Source: Priapulus caudatus (taxonomy: Eukaryota > Priapulida > Priapulimorpha > Priapulimorphida > Priapulidae). Taken from it: a stretch of 29,364 nucleotides of DNA. Under the pieces are notes generated by a model. The model saw only the letters and a list, made by a program, of their open reading frames with translations, was not told the DNA's origin and searched no databases. The stretch lies in the NCBI RefSeq assembly GCF_000485595.1, contig NW_014577456.1, positions 222,327-251,690 of the forward strand. The letters run 5' to 3'. Positions 10,161-19,331 of this stretch are shown here, one piece after another; the stretch's first letter is position 1; every line of letters begins with the position of its first letter. Both the position numbers and the translations under genes were made by a program.

Positions 10161-11507
10161 ATTTTTAAATTCATTCTTCTCTTCTCTTAACTTGTGATTT
10201 GTCTACATCTTGTATTTGTTTTCATGGTTGGGGTTGTACAGTGACACGGTGATGCGATGAGAACCCAAAGCTTTAAAAATTAGTTGTTTCAAATTACGTT
10301 AAAACAGTGTAAAAAGAATTATACTTTGCATAATTATTTCATTATCAGTAGTTCCTCGAAGGAATAGATTTAACAGTGATGGTTGGGTGAGCTTGGGCAT
10401 AGTATATTTGGGAATTTATCCTAGTATAAAAGGACACGTGTTATATGTTTGAAATAGTTTTGACACTAACCCACCGTCTTAGAATGAGCATTTCGTGTGG
10501 AATTTAACTAGCAACGTGTGGTTTCAAGACAAAATAAAATCACAAAATAACAGCAGACTTAACGAAGTAACAGCGTGCAAATTAAACTAGTACAATGGAA
10601 AACGAGAACAGAATACAAAACAAAAGCAATGCAAAGAATGTTCACAAGTTCTTTCCTATGCCACCAAGAAATTGGTAACCTGATAACTTCATATATTTAC
10701 AAATAAAAACTAAAAACTGAAGCAACCCACGCCATGTGATCTAAGGCGTTAAATTCAAAATTTGGATGTATTGAAATCTTTCTCGAAATATATGAACACT
10801 AATAAGGACTCATGCATTCATTAATTGAATGCGTGGATAATACCTGCTCGTTTCTGTGTAGTGCGCTTCTCACACCATACACATGTCCTGAAGCAAAAAT
10901 TACCCATGTAGCCCAAAATGCATTATTACTATTAGAATAGACTTCTATTATAGTTCTATGATCCATGCATGCATGTGGGATAGTGGCGCCCTCTGCATGT
11001 AACGACTGTGTAACACGTGCATATATGTAGTTTATGGCAGCGAACCGAACATAACACACGATCATGAACATATTATCTATAAAATTGATATCTATACGTG
11101 TTGTATAGGTGTGTTCATGACACAATAATATATACGTACATATTATGCTCAGCTTTATGAATCATAATAATCTATTATCAATATTATAGAGTAAAACGCA
11201 CGGATTGTACAAATTGAACATTCCTTTACCAATTTTTAATTTTTAATTAGAACAATCGTTGGCGACTGCACCCGTACGTTTTTTGTACGTTGAACGTGGA
11301 GTTGATTTTTCTATCAATACATTGTAACAAGTCATTTCATAAGTATATCATTCATTAAAGAGATACTTTACTCTAGAATTTGAGAGTATATTATGATAGT
11401 AGAATTATAAATAATAGCAAATACCTATAATTTAATATCTATAATTACGCATTCATGTTTGTCATAAAACAACATTGAATTTCGAAATCTTCATTTTTGG
11501 GCGCTGA
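10161..11507. other. AT-rich intergenic DNA
   Basis: I see no coding exon, RNA gene or clear repeat in this stretch. It is AT-rich with only short runs. Confidence 0.5.
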
Positions 11508-11515
11508 CATGACAC

Positions 11516-11692
11516 CACTGATCTCTATAATAATATCATATAGATATTATTATAATTATTATTATCATTATTATTATCATTATTATTATACTTATAGATA
11601 TAAATGATTATAATATCAATATGATATTATCAGGAGTAAGATAATATAGATCATATATTATCTTACTCCTGATATTATTATAGAGATCAGTG
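11516..11692. mobile_element. hAT-like MITE, 177 bp, with 8-bp target duplication
   Basis: The ends are inverted repeats beginning CACTGATCTCTATAATAATA and running at least 22 bases. They are flanked by the direct repeat CATGACAC (11508-11515 and 11693-11700). Inside is a second palindrome, with arms of about 20 bases around TATCAGGAGTAAGATAATAT, plus ATT repeats. An 8-bp duplication and C/G outer bases fit the hAT superfamily. The element is far too short to encode a transposase. Confidence 0.8.
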
Positions 11693-11700
11693 CATGACAC

Positions 11701-13010
11701 CCGCGACCGTGCTGCCACCCTGAAAAAGTTGCGCATTTGCCCATTTATTTTGCACGTTATAGACCGATCGAGGGCTAATCACAAAAGTGCAATTATATTT
11801 ATACCTAAATGCTATTTAACTGAACGATATTCATTTTAGGACAAATTTACCCATATTATAACTTAAACTAAGTGTCGTTTATAAGATATTGCCATCCTTC
11901 TGCTCTTAAATTAATAAATAAGAAACTCTCGGTCTGTAGCCTGCAGCCGAAACGTTGCTTTGTACAACTCTACCAGTGGGTGCCTGCTAGTGGCGCCACC
12001 GTCGTTGTAAGCAACGGTGTAGCCGTCAGTTTTAAAACATAAAAACAAATATTGAACCATAAATATTTTTATAAAGCGTAATTTTAACCTATCTTAGCTG
12101 AAAATATCTGAAGTGTGAAGCTGTGTGAAAACGTGCTTTAGTTTAGATGCGTGGCCAACGACAAAACAATTAAACTTCGTGGGCAGATTACTCCGCTTCT
12201 AAAACATGGAAAAAGTGCACAGAAAGGGCCACATTTTTATTGTGTGTGCAGCTTAACATCACTAGGCACTTAAACTTATTCATTTAAAGCTGCAGTCTTG
12301 CTTCTTAGATTGACTTAGTAATTCCAGAGCATATAAGCATATAAATCACCTATAAGGCTATATATTCGCGCATATGATTTGATTTATATGCTCTGCTTCT
12401 GGCTAAACCACATAACCGTACTAAGTAGATCCACAGCGGCCTCGTTTTACCACAAAATAGTTCTTCATAACTTGTAAATTGACTTTACAAGCAAAAATAA
12501 CTTTTAATTAAAAAGGAAAAAAACCATTCGGGATATTTTGTGCAATGGCTTAAAATAAATGTATAATTATGCACTACAACATCATTAATAATGCATGCAT
12601 TTTTATCCAATCAAAATTCAGGACGGTATAAACGTTCAGCAAGTGTGCTAGTTTTGCAATGCCGAACTACGGTTCAACTACGGTGTAAATCTACATAGTC
12701 ATAGAGACGTTAAAGGCATTATTTAGTGTGGAAAAGGTGAGAATAGATAGATACAGACACATTACTTAATCTGTAATTGCGATAATTTTGTTTTAATACT
12801 TCATTTCTGGATGGTCCAAATTTACATTTGCCGGCCGGTAGTTCACGCGCTGCAGTGTAGCCTGTACTTGTAGTGTACACTGTACTGTACAGTGTACACC
12901 TTGACCGGCCTCGGCTAAAACTTACAGGGTGAACCGAGAGTAGCTCTAGAACTATAGCCCTCCCCTCCGCCGCAGGGCTATAGAACATACTATGGCAATT
13001 TCCAGGTAGT
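11701..13010. other. AT-rich intergenic DNA
   Basis: I see no gene here. It contains a loose inverted pair, CAGAGCATATAA near 12326 and TTATATGCTCTG near 12383, possibly a decayed small element. There is also a 27-bp palindrome at 12873 and a hairpin (arms 12952-12961 and 12974-12983) next to the assembly gap. Confidence 0.5.
12873..12899. repeat. Perfect 27-bp palindrome (12-bp arms)
   Basis: GTGTACACTGTA, a 3-base loop and its exact reverse complement. It lies between two GCCGG/CCGGC patches (about 12829 and 12904). The function is unknown. Confidence 0.85.
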
Positions 13011-13767
13011 NNNNNNNNNNNNNNNNNNNNNNNNNNNNNNNNNNNNNNNNNNNNNNNNNNNNNNNNNNNNNNNNNNNNNNNNNNNNNNNNNNNNNNNNNN
13101 NNNNNNNNNNNNNNNNNNNNNNNNNNNNNNNNNNNNNNNNNNNNNNNNNNNNNNNNNNNNNNNNNNNNNNNNNNNNNNNNNNNNNNNNNNNNNNNNNNNN
13201 NNNNNNNNNNNNNNNNNNNNNNNNNNNNNNNNNNNNNNNNNNNNNNNNNNNNNNNNNNNNNNNNNNNNNNNNNNNNNNNNNNNNNNNNNNNNNNNNNNNN
13301 NNNNNNNNNNNNNNNNNNNNNNNNNNNNNNNNNNNNNNNNNNNNNNNNNNNNNNNNNNNNNNNNNNNNNNNNNNNNNNNNNNNNNNNNNNNNNNNNNNNN
13401 NNNNNNNNNNNNNNNNNNNNNNNNNNNNNNNNNNNNNNNNNNNNNNNNNNNNNNNNNNNNNNNNNNNNNNNNNNNNNNNNNNNNNNNNNNNNNNNNNNNN
13501 NNNNNNNNNNNNNNNNNNNNNNNNNNNNNNNNNNNNNNNNNNNNNNNNNNNNNNNNNNNNNNNNNNNNNNNNNNNNNNNNNNNNNNNNNNNNNNNNNNNN
13601 NNNNNNNNNNNNNNNNNNNNNNNNNNNNNNNNNNNNNNNNNNNNNNNNNNNNNNNNNNNNNNNNNNNNNNNNNNNNNNNNNNNNNNNNNNNNNNNNNNNN
13701 NNNNNNNNNNNNNNNNNNNNNNNNNNNNNNNNNNNNNNNNNNNNNNNNNNNNNNNNNNNNNNNNNNN
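13011..13767. other. Assembly gap (757 N)
   Basis: A run of N. Nothing can be said about its content, and any reading frame across it is meaningless. Confidence 1.
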
Positions 13768-13867
13768 TCTAGCATTCGTCAACATTGCATAATCGTGCAA
13801 TGACCCTTATTTCTTTAAGTGACTTGAAAATGTGCCACAATATCCAGATCATCTTGGAGAACCTGAC

Positions 13868-13914
13868 CCAGGGTACGTTCCGGCAGTACCCCGGGGGACA
13901 TAGACCCTCTCAGC
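13868..13914. mobile_element. Partial copy (right end) of the GGGTCTAT palindromic element
   Basis: It ends GGGGGACATAGACCCTCTC then AGC, the same right terminus as the full element at 14251-14473, and also has a related CCAGGGTACGTTCCGG core. The left half is absent or lost. Confidence 0.65.
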
Positions 13915-14250
13915 ACTATTAACACTTAAATTCAGCCGAGAAATAGACTTATGACCCATCAATGTACTGTATTTAAAAGCCTTAACATATATAGGTGGTT
14001 GACTAGTGCAACTGCAGTCTTCTAAGAAATACATCTGCGTTTATGTATTGAAGTGTATTGTTACAAAATTTCAATTTCAAATTAAAAATTGTTCAAATTA
14101 AGTAAGATATATATACATGACAATCCTCAACCTAATTTGGCGCGAGGAACATTCCTTAAAATATAGTGTGTATAAAAAAGGCAGGTGGATTGGCAGTTTA
14201 TTTTTACGATTAGTTCCTGAACTGTGGTCTGTTTCCTGTATGAAAGTAAC

Positions 14251-14473
14251 GCTCATAGGGTCTATGTCCCCCAGGGTACTATCGGAGGGTACCCTGGGTA
14301 CGGTTCAATGTATCGGAACGTACCCTGGTAACTATCTGATATGGTTAGGGTTAGGGAGTAGGCCTAGGCGACTTCCTAGACTCGTTAGTGGAGTAGGCGA
14401 GGTACGGTCCGGCATATCAGATAGTACCAGGGTACCCTCCGATAGTACCCTGGGGGACATAGACCCTCTCAGC
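14251..14473. mobile_element. Palindromic MITE, 223 bp, with 9-bp target duplication
   Basis: The termini are inverted: GCTCATAGGGTCTATGTCCC on the left, GCTGAGAGGGTCTATGTCCC read inward from the right. The arms continue through the CAGGGTACTATCGGAGGGT region. The flanks carry the 9-bp direct repeat GAAAGTAAC (14242-14250 and 14474-14482). A short GGTTAGGGTTAGGG tract lies at the centre. A 9-bp duplication is typical of Mutator-like elements, but the superfamily is not proven. It has no coding capacity. Confidence 0.8.
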
Positions 14474-14493
14474 GAAAGTAACATATCAAAATA

Positions 14494-14944
14494 CAGTACA
14501 CAATCTATTATCTGAAATTCTGAAAACCAAAAAGCTCTGAAAAACCGAAAAAATTTTTGTGGAGGTCATCCGCAGACCAAAGCTTGTGTTTGGCTGCTCA
14601 AGGTTCACTGCAGAAATATTAAATGTGTTTGGCATTACTTATACATATTGTACTGTACCGGTGGTACAGCACTTGGCCTCTTGAAAACTGGGTGATACTC
14701 CATTAGGAGTGTTCCCAACTTTAATGTCATTATAATATAATGGTCATAATAATGGTCATGGGTTAGGGTTAGGATTATCAATCATTAATAATTAATCATT
14801 AATCATTAATGATATCAAAGATGGGAACACTCCTAATGGAGCGTTAGCCTATATCTGTACTGTACTACCATTCCGAAATCCGAAAAATTCCGAATTCCGA
14901 AACGTGTCTGGTCCCAAGGGTTTCGGATAATAGATTGTGTACTG
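14494..14944. mobile_element. pogo/Tigger-like MITE with TA target site (host of a nested element)
   Basis: Both ends carry CAGTACACAATCTATTATC as an inverted repeat, continuing into Y-GAAA. Each is flanked by TA (14492-14493 and 14945-14946). CAGT termini with a TTATC-x-GAAA motif and TA duplication resemble pogo/Tigger elements of the Tc1/mariner group; this assignment is by termini only. The interior is interrupted by the inverted-repeat element at 14698-14841. Confidence 0.7.
14698..14841. mobile_element. Small inverted-repeat element nested inside the pogo-like MITE
   Basis: Twenty-base exact terminal inverted repeats (CTCCATTAGGAGTGTTCCCA at 14698-14717 and its complement at 14822-14841), with looser pairing further in. 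The centre contains GGGTTAGGGTTAGG and AATCATTAAT repeats. I could not find a convincing target duplication, so the exact ends and superfamily are open. Confidence 0.65.
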
Positions 14945-14946
14945 TA

Positions 14947-15955
14947 GTTGTGCCCATCGACTAATGCACGCGAGTTGTCGGGTTAAAAGATGGAAAGTAT
15001 TTCCGGGCCCCGGTCATAATAACCTAGTCGTCAAGATTTGCTTTTCTCTGTAGTTCCAATGGCAACCAGAATTAGTTTAGAATGTCCTGACATGTTGAGT
15101 TGGTATAGATCTTTTATTGTTCAGATGTATTTATCTTGCCTGTCAGTCTGGGACATAAATATTATCACAAGCTCAGTCATCCACTTTGTTTAGTCTTGCC
15201 TCGTTGGTTTTGCTTAAAGATGGTCTCCATACAGTGTCTCAGTGATTCAAGGTCAAGGTCGTGTAGTGTCATTATGTGCAAGTCTTGCTATGCTCCTGTT
15301 TAAAGATGGTTCAGCTTGCTTGACTTCTTGTCATTGTAGGAGGCCGTATTTTCGCGGTGTCTTTTACTTGCTTTTTGCCAGCCCGACATTTGGTTGGCGT
15401 AAAGGGCAAGTGGTTGCCATTTTACTACACTTTGAAATTTCACCTATAACCCAAACAGAAATTCTCAAAGTTTACATTTGCAATAGTAAGGATTCGTTTA
15501 GGATTCTTTACCACTGCATATCATGCACTTCCTGAGAAATGGTAGTAACTAGTACACATTATTTTATTCATGTTCAGTTTTTTTGAAGTCACTAGACTAG
15601 AAGAACCATTTTCAACATTCTGGGTCTGATGTCACCGATAGAAGTTACTTAACTTTAAACGTTTGTGAGGACTGTTTCTAGGTCTAAACTAGGCTATAAA
15701 GTTAATTTCTTTTTGTGTCATGTCTTGTTAATAGTGTGAGGACAGAGTAGAACTAGAAGTCACAAAGTGAGAGCTTTTCAAATTATGATTCATTGATTTT
15801 TTCTAAACTTTTTTCGCCAACTTCAACATTTCCCCCCTAAGCATTCTAAGTGAGTGGTTGATCTAAGTTGCAGGGCTTTCCTCGTGTCAGGTTTGTTTGT
15901 CACCGTATGTTGTAATTGTTCCATCGACCTAGTGCTGGCGGCTTGGCTTAGTAAC
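14947..15955. other. Intergenic DNA without a recognisable gene
   Basis: About 1 kb of unremarkable sequence. An open frame at 15242-15535 has no recognisable protein motif. Confidence 0.5.
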
Positions 15956-16119
15956 GCTCGTAAGGTCTATATCCCCCTGACCTCTGTTTGACCTGGCTCG
16001 TTTAGCTATTTCTGACTAACCCTAACCCTAACCCTATATATATTATATATATATATTAGTCAGAAATAGCTAAACGAGCCAGGTCAAACAGAGGTCAGGG
16101 GGATATAGACCTTATCTGC
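15956..16119. mobile_element. Second palindromic MITE of the GGTCTAT family, 164 bp
   Basis: Two 58-bp arms (15961-16018 and 16057-16114) are perfect reverse complements, starting TAAGGTCTATATCCCCCTGA. They surround ACCCTAACCCTAACCCTA plus TA repeats. The outer bases (GCTCGTAAGGTCTATATCCC) resemble the element at 14251, and both adjoin GTAAC. Here only the 5 bases GTAAC are repeated on both sides (15951-15955 and 16120-16124). Identical arms imply a recent origin, or possibly gene conversion. Confidence 0.8.
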
Positions 16120-16124
16120 GTAAC

Positions 16125-17011
16125 TAGCACGTGATATGCAGTAGGAATGTCACTAGTTTGTAACGACCAGCTGTGGTGATCAGCTGTTTAGTAGGGGGGG
16201 GGTCCTTTCCTTGGGACACCCACATGTGTGAACACCCGTAACCGATCTGGACCCGAGCCCATGTTACTCGATATTAAGCTCACATACTGCTAAGAGGCGC
16301 TGCGTGTATGCGTGGTATGTAACACGGAATTCCTTCCATTTCACACAACTCCGGCCCAACCATTCAACGATAGTAGATAGTGTGGCGGCGGGGTTTCTGA
16401 GATTGAGTTGTCAACGTTAGCAGATCAAATACCTGTCCCACAACTACGCGTGCGCGGGTGCAACGTGCCTCTGCACCATGTTGTGATGGCAGAGGGTCTA
16501 CGGTAAACGTCGTCCGTAAATTAATGCACTAATTGCACCTCGAGTGTGAAATGTGTGTGTGTGTGTGGGGGGGGGGTACGTTTCACCACTGTTCGTATGA
16601 TATCTCGTTGTGGAGCGTGAGCCATCGCCCATCGGTATCTGTGTTCCTTTGATTTCTCCTGACATGCACTGTTTTTACTTAGCAAGGCGGTTGGCATTGC
16701 CCCAATCTGTCAATATAGCTGTGGAGGACCCATTTCTTGAACACTCTAATCCATTCTTAAGTGTCTTGTACGAGTGCGTAACAGCATTGGTCTAGACGGG
16801 ACTCTATCCCATCGTAACAAAGTTTCCATTAGTAGCTTACCGTTTCCCCACTGCTGTTCTGCATTGAATTGAGACTGACACCACCTCTAAACACTACCTT
16901 TATAAACTTTACGTTGCGAAAAAATTTGACGGGATCGCGTATCTACTAGCAGGCTCGTCACTGCGTCGACAGAAGCTCTGAGCGAAGTCACAGCAGCAGT
17001 ACCCGGTAGCC
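16125..17011. other. Upstream region of the CARHSP1-like gene
   Basis: It contains a (GT)n(G)n microsatellite at about 16552-16576 and no recognised coding exon. The last roughly 110 bases include a TATAAA and presumably the 5' UTR. Confidence 0.5.
16901..16906 (+). promoter_or_regulatory. Candidate TATA box of the CARHSP1-like gene
   Basis: TATAAA in CCTTTATAAACTTTACG, 111 bases before the start codon, would give a 5' UTR of roughly 80 bases. It could be chance in AT-containing DNA, and no strong initiator is evident about 30 bases on. Confidence 0.3.
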
Positions 17012-17169
17012 ATGACGACGACGGAACAACCTCACTCTCCGTGCGGCACCCCGCCCGCGGCGCCTCTCCCCATCTCTCCGCTGGCGCAGCCGCCGACCTC
17101 CCCGATCAGGAAGGCTTTCCCGAGCTTGCCCAGCCCGCTGCCAACGCGAAGGACCAGGACTCAGTCAGT
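17012..17169 (+). CDS. CARHSP1: CARHSP1/CSDC2-like cold-shock-domain protein, exon 1
   Basis: The gene encodes a complete 153-residue protein (human CARHSP1: 147). CARHSP1 and CSDC2 (PIPPin) are small cytoplasmic RNA-binding proteins with one cold-shock domain; CARHSP1 binds and stabilises mRNAs such as TNF mRNA. Exon 1 encodes residues 1-52 and two bases of codon 53. The tail is Pro-rich with Ser-Pro sites at 9, 22, 30 and 41 and then SPLPTRRTRTQS. This matches the conserved SPLPTRRTRTFS block of vertebrates, in which the final Ser is the basophilic-kinase (Akt/RSK, RxRxxS) site. Here that Ser is residue 52. The start is the first ATG of the conserved frame, in GTAGCCATGA. The donor is GTGAGT at 17170. 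Confidence 0.95.
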
Positions 17170-17628
17170 GTGAGTGTCAGCTGCTGGCCGGTTAGCGCGA
17201 TCTCGTTGCCGTGGCTACCGGCGAACAGCGTGTCGCGTGCAGCTCGGCAACAAAAACGACTTTTTGGGGGACAATGTTTTGCGTTAAAAAAAACTAACTG
17301 TGTCGAGTGTTTAGCACTGCCGTGTTTCGTGCGTCTCACCACCTTGCTAGCGTCTTTGCCAGCTGGCTAGAAGCTGTAGGTCTTTGATGATCTCTCTCTC
17401 TCTAGTTGATCATCAAATCAATCTACGTGATTGTTTCTATTTAATACAAGTGCTGTTTGCGCTACGAAAGAATACCTTGTATACAGCTGTTATAAATTTT
17501 TTTATGCTGTTGAAGAATTGATCATCATAATTCGATTAATTAGGAGCTGGAATCAAACCTATAAATCGTTATTAACTAAAACTAACAATCTAACAAATAT
17601 AAAGTGTGTAACCTTGCTTTTGTTTCAG
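17170..17628 (+). other. CARHSP1: CARHSP1-like intron 1
   Basis: A 459-base GT-AG intron, AT-rich in its second half, ending CTTTTGTTTCAG. A short (TC)n lies at about 17391-17404. I see nothing else in it. Confidence 0.8.
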
Positions 17629-17751
17629 ATCTGAGCGCGCAGCAGAGGGTCCGCAGCACAAAGGCAAGGTTGAGTTTTTCTGCAGAGAAAAAGGACATGG
17701 TTTCATACTACCTGATGGAGGGGGAAGCCACATTTTTGTGCACATATCTGA
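17629..17751 (+). CDS. CARHSP1: CARHSP1-like, exon 2 (RNP1 and RNP2 of the cold-shock domain)
   Basis: It completes codon 53 as Val and encodes residues 54-93 plus two bases. The reading GPQHKGKVEFFCREKGHGFI, then LPDGGGSHIFVHIS, carries the nucleic-acid-binding motifs KGHGFI (residues 74-79, RNP1) and HIFVHIS (87-93, RNP2). The aromatic and His residues used for single-strand stacking (F69, F78, F89, H91) are present. Vertebrate CARHSP1 reads CRSKGHGFITP and DIFLHIS at the same places. The donor is GTGAGT at 17752. The exon is 123 bases and keeps the frame. Confidence 0.96.
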
Positions 17752-17965
17752 GTGAGTATTTCTTTTGTATTTTTAAAAAGACACCTTCACTTACTGACGT
17801 CAATGATTGTCCGAACCAGTTTTGCACTTTGTGAACTGAACGATAAATTAGATTGATACACTAACTTTATTGCATCAAAAAGAAAACAAAAGAGAGCCAC
17901 AGACAATATTTATAAGAGATAAAGGTTTGAAAGGACCGAAATGAAAACCGAAATTGAAGACACCA

Positions 17966-18648
17966 AATGCAGTTGCACGTATCGAATCTTGTCGAAATCG
18001 GACAAAAAACCTTTTCACATCCTCTATTCCACTATCGTTTGTCGCGCTATCTCCGATCAGGCGACCATTACGTTAAGCGGGGTTTAACTCTCGATCGAAT
18101 CGTGTCGAAATCAGACAAAAACCTTTTCATGTCCTCTATTCTGCTAGCCGGCAGTGGTTCTTAACCTTTTTTGAGTCATGGACTCCTTTGAGAATCTGGC
18201 GAAAGCTACGGACCCCTCTCCAGAAAAATGCATATATAAGCACATAAACACAAAATTTAACCCCTGCGGTATCGTTTCTGCCAAGCCGACTGTTACGTTA
18301 ACGGGATTTAACTCTCGATCAAATCATATCGAAATCGGACGAAAACCTTTTCATGTCCTCTGTTCCGCTATCCGACTCTGTTAAGACGAGGTTGAGTGTT
18401 TGCTTTATATTCGCTGAGCAGAGATGGAACCGCATGTACCGCGATTTCAGAATCGGACGAAAACCTTTTCGTGTCCTCTATTCCGCGGCTATCGTTTCCG
18501 CCGAGCCGACCGTCACGTTGAGCGGGGTTTTCACTCTCGCTCGAATCATGTCGAAATCAGACGAAAACCTTACCATGTCCTCTATTCCGCGGCTATCGTT
18601 TCTCGCGCTATCTGCGCCGAGCCGCGTCACGTTGAGCGGGGTTTTCAC
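17966..18648. repeat. Tandem array of a diverged ~110-bp unit in CARHSP1-like intron 2
   Basis: At least five copies share the core TCGAAATCGGACGAAAACC, then TTTTCATGTCCTCTATTCCG, CTATCGTTTC and ACGTTGAGCGGGGTTT. The cores sit near 17990, 18105, 18328, 18450 and 18551. The array resumes for about 17 bases (GTTTTCACTGTCGCTCG) at 19119 after a transposon insertion. The copies differ by substitutions and small indels, so it is not young. Its frames look partly open but show no domain. Confidence 0.8.
18152..18269. mobile_element. hAT-like insertion (CAGTGGTTCTTAACC) inside the tandem array
   Basis: About 118 bases interrupt an array unit between CTGCTA (18146) and TATCGTTTC (18270). They begin CAGTGGTTCTTAACCTTTTT, a terminus used by hAT elements in many animals, followed by ATGGACTCCTTTGAGAATCT and GAAAGCTACGGACCCCTCTC. 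The opposite terminus is not a clean inverted copy and no target duplication is certain, so it may be truncated. Confidence 0.6.
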
Positions 18649-19118
18649 TAGTGATGTCACGATCATCGATTATACTCGATCATCGGTTGAACAGTGGCTC
18701 GAACCAAGCGCTTAGTGATGTCACGATCATCGATTATACTCGATCATCGGTTGAACAGTGGCTCGAACCAAGCGCTTGGTTATCAAAATCCATAATCGAT
18801 TCCATCGGAAAAATAAACAAAATAAAATAATCGAAATAAATGTAAAACTTGAACAAGAAAACTTGGAAAAGTGATGAGAATCAGAGATATCATTGCTACT
18901 ATACAAGTTATCCTTTCTTAACATACATGTATTATACACACAGTAGTAAACAGTGCAAAACAAACAGTAAACAGGGCTAAACATGCACACACGTACATGC
19001 ATACAACGTTACGCACACGCAGGCATTCAACACCCCGAGTAACCGATTGTAACCGATCATCGGTTACTTGGGTCCAACCGATGATCGATTACGAAATTAC
19101 AACCGATTGGCAACACTA
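18649..19118. mobile_element. hAT-like nonautonomous element, 470 bp, in CARHSP1-like intron 2
   Basis: It is flanked by the 8-bp direct repeat GTTTTCAC (18641-18648 and 19119-19126). The left end is TAGTGATGTCACGATCATCG; the right end read inward is TAGTGTTGCCAATCGGTTG. The first 64 bases are duplicated perfectly in tandem (18649-18712 and 18713-18776). The target was a unit of the tandem array. The 8-bp duplication and TAGTGNTGYCA termini fit hAT. It has no transposase frame. Confidence 0.85.
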
Positions 19119-19150
19119 GTTTTCACTGTCGCTCGTCTTCGTGCCCGCAG

Positions 19151-19331
19151 CATCGACGGCGAATACATCCCGAAGCACAACGACATCGTCACCTACAAGC
19201 TGTGCCCCGTGCCGCCGAAGATGGAGAAGCTGTGCGCGGTGCACGTGACCATAGTGCACCTCGAGACGCACACGCACGAGCGCTGGGACTCGCCCTCGCC
19301 GAGCCACAAGCACGACGACAAGACCCCGTAG
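19151..19331 (+). CDS. CARHSP1: CARHSP1-like, exon 3 and stop
   Basis: The acceptor is CGTGCCCGCAG (19140-19150). The exon completes Asp94 and continues IDGEYIPKHNDIVTYKLCPV, then PPKMEKLCAVHVTIVHL, and ends SHKHDDKTP with TAG at 19329-19331. Human CARHSP1 reads [37 protein letters not shown] over the same span. This completes the cold-shock barrel. The C-terminal HERWDSPSP tail corresponds to HETWSG in the human protein. The exon is more GC-rich (third-position C/G) than its surroundings, as expected for coding sequence here. A transposon ends only 32 bases upstream of the acceptor. Confidence 0.95.

Noticed and set aside
12952-13800. Frames spanning the N run
   Set aside because: Entirely unknown bases; no information.
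14117-14515. 132-codon open frame
   Set aside because: It runs through a palindromic MITE whose arms keep it open; no protein motif.
16018-16036. Telomeric repeat suggesting a chromosome end
   Set aside because: Only three TAACCC units at the centre of a palindromic MITE; not a telomere.
18673-18712. tRNA-like GGTTGAA/GCTCGAACC segment
   Set aside because: No cloverleaf can be drawn around it, and it belongs to the hAT-like terminus.
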